Assembly: GCA_029288115.1 (NCBI GenBank)
Contig: JARFPV010000330.1
Location: forward strand, 1-5,855
Source: Akkermansiaceae bacterium
GTDB taxonomy: Bacteria > Verrucomicrobiota > Verrucomicrobiia > Verrucomicrobiales > Akkermansiaceae
Length of the DNA stretch: 5,855 bases
Reading direction: 5' to 3'
Below the pieces are notes generated by a model. It saw only the letters and a list, made by a program, of their open reading frames with translations. It ran no database searches and had not been told where the DNA came from. The position numbers and the translations under genes were made by a program. Of this stretch, positions 1 to 5,669 are shown one piece after another. Numbering within the stretch: position 1 is the first letter of the stretch; the number at the start of each line of letters is the position of its first letter.

Positions 1-390
1 GTGCCCGAGCTGGATTACAATCTGGATAAAATCGGTGAGCGACTGCGAGGCCAACTGGAGGACGGCAGGAATTTCCTTATCGCCATCGTAGCGGAGGGCA
101 CGGGGATGAGCGACTACATCACGCGCTGGGTGGGTGACAACTTGAAAATGGACGCCCGCTTAACGATTCTTGGGCACATTCAGCGTGGTGGATCACCCAC
201 GGTGAGGGATCGCCTGATGGCATTCAAGTTTGCAGTTGCAGCGGTGGAATCACTCCATCGTGGAGAGACGTGCAACATCATGGTTTATCGCTCGGGTGAC
301 TTCGGCACGCTTCCTATTTACAAGGTAACGGACACTGCGCACAGCGTGGACCCTTCGCTGATTGCACTTTGCAAACCGCTGTGCAGATAG
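1..390 (+). CDS. pfkA: 6-phosphofructokinase, C-terminal part (5' end outside window)
   Basis: This is the last 129 residues of a 6-phosphofructokinase, the glycolytic enzyme that makes fructose 1,6-bisphosphate from fructose 6-phosphate in the cytosol. The AEG triplet (fragment residues 31-33) and the block GHIQRGGSP (58-66) followed by DR (70-71) fit the family signature. R53, H59 and R62 align with the E. coli PfkA residues Arg243, His249 and Arg252 that bind fructose 6-phosphate. The GTG at position 1 is not a start: VPELDYNLDKI matches an internal stretch of the family, so the gene is cut by the window edge. The phosphate donor (ATP or pyrophosphate) is decided by N-terminal residues that are not visible. 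The TAG stop (388-390) coincides with the first three bases of a repeat arm, so the extreme C-terminus may have been shaped by repeat insertion. The next gene is convergent. Confidence 0.92.
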   Translation: MPELDYNLDKIGERLRGQLEDGRNFLIAIVAEGTGMSDYITRWVGDNLKMDARLTILGHIQRGGSPTVRDRLMAFKFAVAAVESLHRGETCNIMVYRSGDFGTLPIYKVTDTAHSVDPSLIALCKPLCR

Positions 391-482
391 GACAGCTTGC
401 AAAGCTGTCTACAGGCTGAGTGAGTTGACTCTGCACGAAATGATCAACCCAAGGGTAGCCGACAGCTTGCAATGCTGTCCTA
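388..482. repeat. Inverted pair of short palindromic repeats (REPIN-like)
   Basis: Two 22-base units face each other. The left one (388-409) begins TAGGACAGC and the right one (461-482), read on the - strand, also begins TAGGACAGC; both end AGCTGTC. Only the central six bases differ (TTGCAA against ATTGCA). Each unit folds on itself: the left has an 8-bp stem (391-398 with 402-409) and a 3-base loop, the right a 6-bp stem (461-466 with 474-479). On the - strand the right unit is preceded by G, giving a GTAG foot, the tetranucleotide typical of REP sequences linked to RAYT transposases. The 51 bases between the units (410-460) show no obvious structure. The position between two convergent genes is typical for REP-type elements. 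It may also end transcription from one or both sides, although no T-tract follows. Mobility through a RAYT is inference. Confidence 0.65.
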
Positions 483-510
483 CTGTGGCGCGAAGCACCT
501 AGGTTAGAAA

Positions 511-1395
511 CTAGTACTCACGCTCTAACAAGTAGCGCGCGATTTGCTCAAGGCGGCTGGCTTTTTTACCAAATACTTCGAGGGATTTCAGCGCCTTGCG
601 TGTGAGGCGGGCGGCTTCTTTGCGAGAAGCCTCGAGCCCGAGAATGGCGGGGTAGGTTGACTTATCGACGGCTTCGTCTTTTCCAGCCGTCTTACCTAAC
701 ACCTCGGTGGTCTGGGTAACATCGAGGATATCATCGATGACTTGAAAGGCGAGGCCGAGGTTGTAGCCGAAGGTTGTGAGCGCTTCCATCTTGCGCGAGG
801 TGGCGTTCGCAGTCATGGCACCGAGACGCACGGATGTCGTCAGAAGAGCTGCGGTTTTAGCCTCATGGATACGAACGAGATCTTTTTTGGTGAGTTTTTT
901 CCCCTCACCTTCCAAGTCCAATACCTGACCACCGATGAGTTTTTTACTGCCTCCGGTGATGGCGATTTCCTCGACGTATTCCTTCACGCCAAAGCGTTTG
1001 GTCGGCGGAGTCTGCGCAATCATCGTAAACACCTCGGTCAGCAATGCATCACCCGTCAGCACTGCCATGCCTTCCCCAAAAACCTTGTGCGACGTAGGCC
1101 TACCGCGGCGGAGATCATCGTCGTCCATACACGGCAGGTCATCGTGAACCAGGGAGTAAGTATGCATGACCTCGGTAGCACATGCTGGCGCCAGTGCGTC
1201 CTCCAGTTTTCCACCGCAGGCCTCGGCAGCAGCAAGACAGAGGATGGGGCGAAGTCTCTTGCCACCGGCAAAGACGCTGTATCGCATCGCCTTATGAATC
1301 GTAGCAGGGCGTGTGTTCTCACGCGGCAGGAAGCGGCCCAAGGCGGCATCGACTTCCTTTTGCTTCTGCTTGAGCCAGGGTTTGAGGTCGTCCAT
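511..1395 (-). CDS. ispA: Polyprenyl diphosphate synthase, farnesyl diphosphate synthase type (IspA-like)
   Basis: A 294-residue trans-isoprenyl diphosphate synthase. It condenses isopentenyl diphosphate with an allylic primer to make farnesyl (or geranylgeranyl) diphosphate for undecaprenyl, quinone and other isoprenoid products. In order, the sequence shows GGKRLRP (44-50), the first aspartate-rich motif DDLPCMD (85-91) with its two-residue insertion as in bacterial type II farnesyl synthases, RRGRPT (96-101), GGQ (155-157), KT (180-181), FQ (217-218), the second motif DDILD (221-225) and KSTYP (245-249). The overall pattern follows E. coli IspA closely, at near-identical length. Y80 and S81 sit just before the first motif, where residue size sets chain length; YS is also found in E. 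coli IspA, favouring the C15 product, though C20 cannot be excluded. It starts 7 bp after the asd stop and is very probably co-transcribed with it. No Shine-Dalgarno sequence precedes the ATG. Confidence 0.93.
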   Translation of the reverse strand: MDDLKPWLKQKQKEVDAALGRFLPRENTRPATIHKAMRYSVFAGGKRLRPILCLAAAEACGGKLEDALAPACATEVMHTYSLVHDDLPCMDDDDLRRGRPTSHKVFGEGMAVLTGDALLTEVFTMIAQTPPTKRFGVKEYVEEIAITGGSKKLIGGQVLDLEGEGKKLTKKDLVRIHEAKTAALLTTSVRLGAMTANATSRKMEALTTFGYNLGLAFQVIDDILDVTQTTEVLGKTAGKDEAVDKSTYPAILGLEASRKEAARLTRKALKSLEVFGKKASRLEQIARYLLEREY

Positions 1396-1402
1396 GACTA
1401 TT

Positions 1403-2419
1403 CTAGATCAGTTCTGCGATCTGCACGGCATTGAGCGCTGCTCCCTTGCGGACTTGGTCGCCAACCACCCACAGGGCGAGGGCGTTGTTGAAGACCATAT
1501 CCTTGCGGATGCGGCCTACCAAGCAGTCGTCCTTCTTTGTCGTGTCCAGGGGCACGGGATACGATGCATTCTCAGGGTCATCCTTCGCATTGATACCCGG
1601 ATAATCTGAAAATACTGCACGCGCCTCGGCGACATCAACAGGGCGTTCGAACTTGGCAGTGATGCTGACCGAGTGTGACCGGTGCACCGGGACACGCACA
1701 CAGGTGCAGGTGACCTTGAGTTCGGGGAGATCGAGAATTTTCCGGCTCTCATTGAGCATCTTCAGCTCTTCCTTGGTGTAGCCGTTGTCGGTGAAGGCAT
1801 CGACGTGCGGGATGACATTGGAGGCAATCTGGTGCGGATAGACGTTTTTCATATCGTCGGTGACCTCGCCACCAGCACCGAGCACCTTGATTTGCTCGTC
1901 CAGCTCAATGATTCCTTGGGCTCCACTGCCGGAAACCGCTTGGTAACTCGATGCAATGACGCTGCGCAGGCCATAGAGTTTGTGCAGCGGGTAAAGCGCC
2001 ATCAGAGTGATGATCGTCGTGCAATTGGGGTTCGCAATGATCCCCTTGGCAGGATTCTGAGCCGCAGCCGGGTTGATTTCGGGAACCACAAGCGGCACTT
2101 CGGGATCCATACGGAAAGCAGAGGAGTTATCGATGACAACAGCGCCCGCAGCTGCTGCGCTAGGTGCATATTCCAATGAAAGACCGCCGCCAGCACTGAA
2201 TAGTGCGATGTCCACCCCCGCGAAGCTATCATGTGCCAATTCCTTAACCTTAATTAACTTTCCGCGGAAAGAGATCTCCTTGCCTGCCGATCGGGCAGAC
2301 GCCAACAAAGTTAATTCACCGATAGGGAAATTACGTTCTTCCAAACAATCGAGCATTTCCTGCCCGACGGCTCCTGTAGCCCCCACTATTGCTAGATGTT
2401 TTCCTTCTGAAGTACTCAT
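1403..2419 (-). CDS. asd: Aspartate-semialdehyde dehydrogenase
   Basis: A 338-residue, apparently complete enzyme. It reduces aspartyl 4-phosphate to aspartate 4-semialdehyde with NADPH, the branch point to lysine/diaminopimelate, threonine and methionine. The N-terminal nucleotide-binding loop GATGAVG lies at 13-19. The catalytic cysteine is C133 in NPNCT (130-134). Q160 in SYQAVSGSG follows 27 residues later, the same spacing as Cys135 to Gln162 in E. coli. R242 and H249 in RVPVHRSH (242-249) match the Arg267/His274 pair, again with the right spacing. The ATG at 2419 leaves only seven residues before the first beta strand, as is normal for the family. It is the first gene of an asd-ispA unit and diverges from the small gene at 2569. 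No Shine-Dalgarno sequence is seen upstream. Confidence 0.95.
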   Translation of the reverse strand: MSTSEGKHLAIVGATGAVGQEMLDCLEERNFPIGELTLLASARSAGKEISFRGKLIKVKELAHDSFAGVDIALFSAGGGLSLEYAPSAAAAGAVVIDNSSAFRMDPEVPLVVPEINPAAAQNPAKGIIANPNCTTIITLMALYPLHKLYGLRSVIASSYQAVSGSGAQGIIELDEQIKVLGAGGEVTDDMKNVYPHQIASNVIPHVDAFTDNGYTKEELKMLNESRKILDLPELKVTCTCVRVPVHRSHSVSITAKFERPVDVAEARAVFSDYPGINAKDDPENASYPVPLDTTKKDDCLVGRIRKDMVFNNALALWVVGDQVRKGAALNAVQIAELI

Positions 2420-2568
2420 GACTGAGGCCCGACAATGGCTCGATCCGCAGGACTGTCAATGCCGTGATTTTAAGAAACTGTCATTCGTCCAGCTAAAAAA
2501 TGATAGAAATTTGTGCTTTTTTTATTTTTCAGATCGCAAAGAATGTTTAATTGTAGTATAGTCTGTGC
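2420..2568. promoter_or_regulatory. Divergent intergenic region with AT-rich promoter candidates
   Basis: This 149-bp gap lies between two divergent genes, so promoters for both should be here. Its right two thirds are rich in A and T runs (about 2495-2530). For the + strand, TATAGT at 2557-2562 is a good -10 box; a start about seven bases after it falls on or next to the ATG at 2569, which suggests a leaderless or nearly leaderless message. No convincing -35 is found at 16-18 bp. For the - strand, TATCAT (complement of 2500-2505) is a possible -10, and TTGACA (complement of 2454-2459) is a perfect -35 hexamer but has no -10 at the right distance. That promoters lie here follows from gene order; the individual boxes are weak guesses. 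Confidence 0.4.
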
Positions 2569-2877
2569 ATGGCTACTACGAAAAGAACTCGTTTCTCTCG
2601 CCGCGTCCCGGATCACGTAACTGACGAAATCGTCAACGTACTGGGAGATGATGACAGCTTCTTCGGATTCAACGATCTGTTTGAGGCCGTTTACGCTAGG
2701 CTTAAGGAACGTAACGCCGTCAGTGGTGGAGAAGAAATGCTCCGCCTTCGCGCTTACGAAAAGCTCCAGAACCTCGTTACCCGAGGTATGATCGAAAAGG
2801 AAGGTAAGGAATACAAAGGACTAGCCAAGCTGTCCGAAGCTCATAGCGATTTCCTTGCTGCCCAAGAATCTGTCTAG
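2569..2877 (+). CDS. Small protein of unknown function, possible winged-helix fold
   Basis: I do not recognise this 102-residue protein by name. The N-terminus is basic (KRTRFSRR, 5-12). Then follow a likely helix (17-25), an amphipathic helix FNDLFEAVYARLKE (34-47), a charged stretch, a longer helix (56-72) and a strand-turn-strand stretch with alternating charges (MIEKEGKEYKGL, 74-85). Three helices followed by a beta hairpin suggest a winged-helix DNA-binding fold, but this rests only on the apparent secondary structure. There is no signal peptide or membrane segment, so it should be cytosolic. The ATG follows a -10-like TATAGT by six bases with no Shine-Dalgarno site. The gene is closed off by a strong hairpin 70 bp after its stop, so it is probably transcribed alone. 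Codon phase and composition look like a real gene. Confidence 0.75.
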   Translation: MATTKRTRFSRRVPDHVTDEIVNVLGDDDSFFGFNDLFEAVYARLKERNAVSGGEEMLRLRAYEKLQNLVTRGMIEKEGKEYKGLAKLSEAHSDFLAAQESV

Positions 2878-2947
2878 CACCCCAAATCAACGCTCAGAGA
2901 GCGAAACATTGAATTTCGTGCTGGTTAATCCACCACGAACCGTTTTA

Positions 2948-2984
2948 AGAAACCCGCGGCGACCGAAAGGTTCCGCGGGTTTCT
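2948..2984 (+). terminator. Hairpin terminator after the small unknown gene
   Basis: A perfect 12-bp stem is formed by AGAAACCCGCGG (2948-2959) and its reverse complement (2973-2984). The 13-base loop (2960-2972) can form a further ACC/GGT stem capped by GAAA, a GNRA tetraloop. The GC-rich core ends in TTTCT, so the T-tract lies inside the stem, as in bidirectional terminators with an A-run on the other side. It lies 70 bp after the stop of the small gene and 41 bp before the nuoA ATG. Confidence 0.75.
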
Positions 2985-3025
2985 AATTGCCCGATTCATT
3001 TTTTCATTCAATCCACCATTCGAAA

Positions 3026-3394
3026 ATGCAAGACTATCTCCCAGTTCTCATGCAAGCCGGTGTTGCGATCGGTTTCGCAGCGTCCATGCTCATCATGAGT
3101 GTGTTGCTTGGTAAAAAAGGGCGAAGCAACCCAACGAAGCAGAGTCCTTACGAGTGCGGCATGCTACCGGTAGGTGAGGGCTCACCCAGGTTCAGTGTGA
3201 AGTTCTTTGTGGTGGCGATGCTGTTTGTCCTCTTCGACATTGAAGTCGTGTTTCTCTATCCGTGGGCGGTGCAATTCAAGGATATGACCGCTGAAAGCAT
3301 GATGCCGTTCTGGAGCATCTGCGGATTTGTTGGTGTGCTCGCTGTAGCATACGTCTATGCCCTGAAGAAGGGTGCGCTGAACTGGAAAGCCTGA
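3026..3394 (+). CDS. nuoA: NADH-quinone oxidoreductase subunit A (complex I)
   Basis: A 122-residue membrane subunit of the proton-pumping NADH:quinone oxidoreductase, homologous to mitochondrial ND3, at the junction of the membrane arm and the quinone site. Three membrane helices are visible (about 5-28, 59-82 and 94-114). The cytoplasmic loop holds the hallmark PYECG (41-45), whose cysteine matches the conserved ND3 loop cysteine, then GSPRFSVKF (52-60). Helix 2 carries D71 and E73 in LFDIEVVFLYPWA, the pair equivalent to Asp79 and Glu81 of E. coli NuoA. The ATG at 3026 is chosen over an in-frame TTG at 2987, because the TTG lies only two bases beyond the terminator hairpin and would add a polar leader (PDSFFHSIHHSK) absent from the family. 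The next gene is not nuoB but a Dabb-domain gene 4 bp downstream, which is unusual for nuoA. Confidence 0.95.
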   Translation: MQDYLPVLMQAGVAIGFAASMLIMSVLLGKKGRSNPTKQSPYECGMLPVGEGSPRFSVKFFVVAMLFVLFDIEVVFLYPWAVQFKDMTAESMMPFWSICGFVGVLAVAYVYALKKGALNWKA

Positions 3395-3398
3395 TCGT

Positions 3399-3716
3399 AT
3401 GATCCACCACGTCGTTTTTTTCAAACTCAAGCCTGAGGTCGATGACCACAAGCTCGAGGAAATGATCCGCAGCACCCGCAGTATGCTGCTCAAGATTCCG
3501 GAAGTGCTCAGTGTGCGCTCAGGAAGAAATATCGATTCAACATCGGAGTGGCCGTTTTTCCTAACGGTCGAAGTAGAGACATTGGAGAAGCTGCGTATGT
3601 ATGTGGAAGATCCGGTGCATCTCAAATATTTGGAAAAGGTGATCAAGCCTAACACAACAGCTCGATTCGCGCTCGATTTCCAGACCGATCCGTCTAAGGA
3701 TCTCAAGTATTCGTAG
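3399..3716 (+). CDS. Dabb (stress-responsive alpha/beta barrel) domain protein
   Basis: A 105-residue single-domain protein of the Dabb type, a dimeric ferredoxin-like alpha/beta barrel. The first strand IHHVVFFKLKP (2-12) carries the family's typical His-x-x-x-Phe-Lys pattern. It is followed by a helix (about 16-31), a strand around 36-43, a strand WPFFLTVEVET (51-61) and the conserved YVEDPVHLKYLEKVIKP (68-84) with H74. The final strand RFALDFQ (89-95) closes the fold. Bacterial members mostly have no assigned role; some relatives bind or cyclise small molecules, so no reaction can be given. It is cytosolic, with no signal peptide. It begins 4 bp after nuoA and is almost certainly on the same transcript. 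A weak GGAAAG (3384-3389) inside the nuoA end is the nearest thing to a Shine-Dalgarno site in the window. Confidence 0.85.
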   Translation: MIHHVVFFKLKPEVDDHKLEEMIRSTRSMLLKIPEVLSVRSGRNIDSTSEWPFFLTVEVETLEKLRMYVEDPVHLKYLEKVIKPNTTARFALDFQTDPSKDLKYS

Positions 3717-3724
3717 TCCACTGC

Positions 3725-3770
3725 TTTGGCAAGGTGGCCAAACAGATTTTTCCCTTTGCAGGGAAAATCT
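3725..3770 (+). terminator. Two tandem hairpins ending the nuoA-Dabb unit
   Basis: The first hairpin has a 6-bp stem, TTTGGC (3725-3730) with GCCAAA (3737-3742), and is followed within four bases by five Ts (3747-3751), as in an intrinsic terminator. The second begins at once: 3744-3755 pairs with 3760-3770 over 11 bp with one bulged T and a four-base loop. The second stem swallows the T-run of the first, so the two could compete. The position 8 bp after the Dabb stop supports a terminator role; the second hairpin has no T-tract after it. Confidence 0.5.
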
Positions 3771-3783
3771 ATTCGGATATAGT
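3755..3783 (+). promoter_or_regulatory. Candidate promoter for the secreted TPR protein gene
   Basis: TTTGCA (3755-3760) and TATAGT (3778-3783) are separated by exactly 17 bases and match the sigma-70 boxes at 4 and 5 of 6 positions. Transcription would start near 3790, giving a leader of about 60 bases. The -35 box lies in the loop and right arm of the preceding hairpin. This is pattern matching only. Confidence 0.35.
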
Positions 3784-3851
3784 TTATCTAAGGTTGTCAA
3801 ATGCGTACTCACCATGCGCGCTGGCAATAAAACACCAAACTACGATCCACT

Positions 3852-4439
3852 ATGAAAAAAACCACAACCATGATTGTGGCACTAACGCTTTGCGTTAGTG
3901 CCGTCGCACAGGCAGATGATAACGCAGCCAAACGCGCTAGCAGCCTGTATCAGCAGGGCATTATTGCCATGAACGAAGGCAAGTACGACATTGCCAAGAT
4001 GAGCTTCCAAGAAGTGTTGCGCATCAATCCAAAGCACCTACCGGCTCGGAAGCAATTGCTTTTCATCTCATCGAATCGCAATGCGCTGGATATCAAGGAT
4101 CGCAAAAATACACTACGCAAGGTCCTCATCCCGAAAGTGAACTTGGACAAAGCGACGGTGCGTGAGTCGCTCGACATGCTCGCCATACAAGTCGAACGGG
4201 AATCGAACAAAAAAGTCCTCCCGAACTTCATCGTCCAGGACCCCACAGGTGCCTTTAAAAACAGTCGCGTGACCCTGCGCCTGAACCGTATCCCGGCAGA
4301 AACCCTGCTGCGCTACATTGTCGACCAAGCAGGCGGGCACATCCGCTACGACAACCACGCCATCGTCGTTACACCAAGGATACGGGTCACATCCAAGCCA
4401 GCACCGAAGGTGGAGGAGGAACCTGATTTCTCCGAGTAA
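3852..4439 (+). CDS. Secreted protein with TPR unit and STN/secretin-N-like domain
   Basis: A 195-residue exported protein. Residues 1-21 form a signal peptide: MKK, a hydrophobic core, and an AQA cleavage site before D22. Residues about 33-69 form one TPR-like helical pair (YQQGIIAMNEGKYDIAKMSFQEVLRINP). From about 95 to 175 comes an alternating beta/alpha domain: VNLDKATVRESLDMLAIQV (97-115), then VTLRLNRIPAETLLRYIVDQ (140-159), RYDNHAIVVTP (165-175). This resembles the STN/secretin N domains of secretins and TonB-linked receptors, where the second half reads as strand, short helix, strand. The tail (176-195) is proline- and glutamate-rich. There is no secretin channel or membrane anchor, so it is probably periplasmic. 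Its partner is unknown; a role as scaffold or assembly factor is a guess. The start codons include a perfect hairpin (3878-3902). It converges with the permease gene, 8 bp apart, with no terminator between. Confidence 0.8.
   Translation: MKKTTTMIVALTLCVSAVAQADDNAAKRASSLYQQGIIAMNEGKYDIAKMSFQEVLRINPKHLPARKQLLFISSNRNALDIKDRKNTLRKVLIPKVNLDKATVRESLDMLAIQVERESNKKVLPNFIVQDPTGAFKNSRVTLRLNRIPAETLLRYIVDQAGGHIRYDNHAIVVTPRIRVTSKPAPKVEEEPDFSE
3862..3902 (+). promoter_or_regulatory. Overlapping hairpins within the signal-peptide codons
   Basis: CCACAA (3862-3867) pairs with TTGTGG (3874-3879) around a six-base loop. Overlapping its right arm, GGCACTAACGC (3878-3888) pairs perfectly over 11 bp with 3892-3902 across a TTT loop. 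The structure begins 10 bases after the first base of the ATG, so it lies within the ribosome's initial footprint and could affect translation initiation, or act as a site for a dimeric DNA-binding protein. The structure is seen directly; a regulatory role is inference. Confidence 0.4.
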
Positions 4440-4447
4440 GACTAAAA

Positions 4448-5551
4448 TCACATCATCCCTGCCCAGTAATTCAACGCCCAGGCTACCACCACCACCTGAG
4501 GCAGGGTCAGTAGTGGCAGGATCAATGTCATTTTCCACGATCTCGTGGTCTCCTTCAACGCCATGATCTCCGTGTAGTCGGTGGCCGCACCGGCCATCAG
4601 GAAAGCAAAACCATTGCCTGGCGCCGCCGCACGCGTGACCAGATCAGCAGCAATCGGGCTGGAGCCTTCCGAACACACTTCAATGACCGTCGCAGCCACC
4701 AAGGTGAGCAGCACACCGCTCCAGGTCGGACCAAACCACTCCCCGAAAGTCTCCGGCGGCACAAACGCGCGGATCGCGGCAGCGAGCACGGTGCCGAAAA
4801 AGATCCATCGCAGGATCATGCGGGACTCTTCCACCGACGATTTAAGCAATCGCCCGATCGCCCCACCATTGAATCGCAACTCCGCCAGCTTGGCTTTCAC
4901 TTCGTGGCCAAAATGGAACCCCTCTGGAAGCTCCACATGGTTAGGGTTCGCGGGGATTTTTCCTGCCCTGACAAGCCCCTCCACAATCAAGCCGGTCACC
5001 ACAGCGATGACCGCGGAAAGCACAATGAATACAAGAGTCCATTTGATCCCAATCAGAGCAAACAAAATCAAGGTCAGCGAAAGTGAGTTCCATGGGCTGG
5101 CAATGAGAAACGCCAGCGTTTGCCCATACGAGGCACCTCGCTCGTAAAGCTTCATGGCAACAAGCAGAATCCCGTGGTTACAAAGGTCAAGAATGAGACC
5201 CGCCCCCATGGCACGAAGAATTCCAGAGAAACTTCCAGGCTTTCCCAAAACGGCAGCCACCCACTCACGAGGCACCCAACTTAGCAATCCGACGGCAAGG
5301 ATACCCAGTGCAAGCCCCCACCACATCTTGTTCATCAACGCATAAACCCCATGACTGAACTCAGCCGCCTGCGAGGGTAGACTGTCATGAAAAAACAAAT
5401 ACCCCAGATAGCCTGCCGCCACCAGAATCAGTGAACCCCAAAGCAACCAGTCGATTTTCTTTCTGCTCCCGCCACCACTAGAACCACAACAGGACGACTT
5501 TTCTTCCTGCGGTTCAGGATCAGGCTTGGGCGCACAGCAGCAGGAGGACAT
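4448..5551 (-). CDS. Permease of the ArsP_1/DUF318 type with N-terminal cysteine clusters
   Basis: A 367-residue integral membrane protein. The cytosolic-looking N-terminus holds two cysteine clusters, CCC (4-6) and CC (21-22), in a proline-, serine- and glycine-rich stretch that could bind soft metal ions. About nine hydrophobic segments follow (near 34-54, 70-92, 111-133, 145-169, 171-192, 246-263, 277-304, 314-331, 340-363), in two halves separated by a polar loop (195-240). Each half has an intramembrane polar motif: DLCNHG (122-127), then GASYGQTLAFLIASPWNSLSL; and EVCSEGSSP (291-299), then GAATDYTEI (321-329). This two-half layout fits the permeases annotated as UPF0718/YraQ or SO_0444-like, some linked to arsenic, copper or zinc export. 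The usual PLCSCG motif is replaced by DLCNHG, so the substrate cannot be read from the sequence. No metal regulator or chaperone lies beside it. No Shine-Dalgarno sequence or clear promoter precedes the ATG. Confidence 0.8.
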   Translation of the reverse strand: MSSCCCAPKPDPEPQEEKSSCCGSSGGGSRKKIDWLLWGSLILVAAGYLGYLFFHDSLPSQAAEFSHGVYALMNKMWWGLALGILAVGLLSWVPREWVAAVLGKPGSFSGILRAMGAGLILDLCNHGILLVAMKLYERGASYGQTLAFLIASPWNSLSLTLILFALIGIKWTLVFIVLSAVIAVVTGLIVEGLVRAGKIPANPNHVELPEGFHFGHEVKAKLAELRFNGGAIGRLLKSSVEESRMILRWIFFGTVLAAAIRAFVPPETFGEWFGPTWSGVLLTLVAATVIEVCSEGSSPIAADLVTRAAAPGNGFAFLMAGAATDYTEIMALKETTRSWKMTLILPLLTLPQVVVVAWALNYWAGMM

Positions 5552-5669
5552 GTCACGCGGAGACTAGACCGCACACTAGGATCGCGCAAGCCACATCAGC
5601 ACAGGCATCGAGGAGACGGGATTTTGGATGCCGAGGGACCCAGCCTTCGCGTCAAGCTATGGCGAACAA
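5552..5669. other. Upstream region of the permease, no gene seen
   Basis: No reading frame here looks coding. The only features seen are a 6-bp inverted repeat, GGCATC (5604-5609) with GATGCC (5627-5632), and TTGACG on the - strand (complement of 5650-5655), which resembles a -35 box but has no -10 at a normal distance. The permease promoter should lie here by position, but I cannot place it. Confidence 0.5.

Noticed and set aside
1..3. GTG at the first base read as a start codon for the phosphofructokinase fragment
   Set aside because: The residues that follow match the interior of the family, and the N-terminal half with the nucleotide site is missing, so the gene simply enters from outside the window.
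388..482. CRISPR array
   Set aside because: Only two units are present, in inverted rather than direct orientation, and no cas gene is nearby.
742..1434. Long open frame on the + strand opposite ispA
   Set aside because: It is fully antisense to a well-supported enzyme gene, its product has no recognisable motifs, and it runs past the start of ispA into asd.
2987..3025. Longer nuoA starting at the in-frame TTG
   Set aside because: It would begin two bases beyond the terminator hairpin and add a polar leader not seen in NuoA; the ATG at 3026 places the first membrane helix normally.
3182..3721. Open frame on the - strand opposite nuoA and the Dabb gene
   Set aside because: It overlaps two clearly recognised genes in antisense and its product shows no family features.
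3794..3830. TTGTCA (3794-3799) as the -35 of a promoter for the secreted protein gene
   Set aside because: The bases 17 positions on (CGCGCT) are not a -10 box, and the AT-rich AATAAA is about 25 bases away.
4581..5147. Open frame on the + strand opposite the permease
   Set aside because: It is antisense to a membrane protein with clear helices; its Ser/Thr/Pro/Ala-rich product is typical of such shadows.
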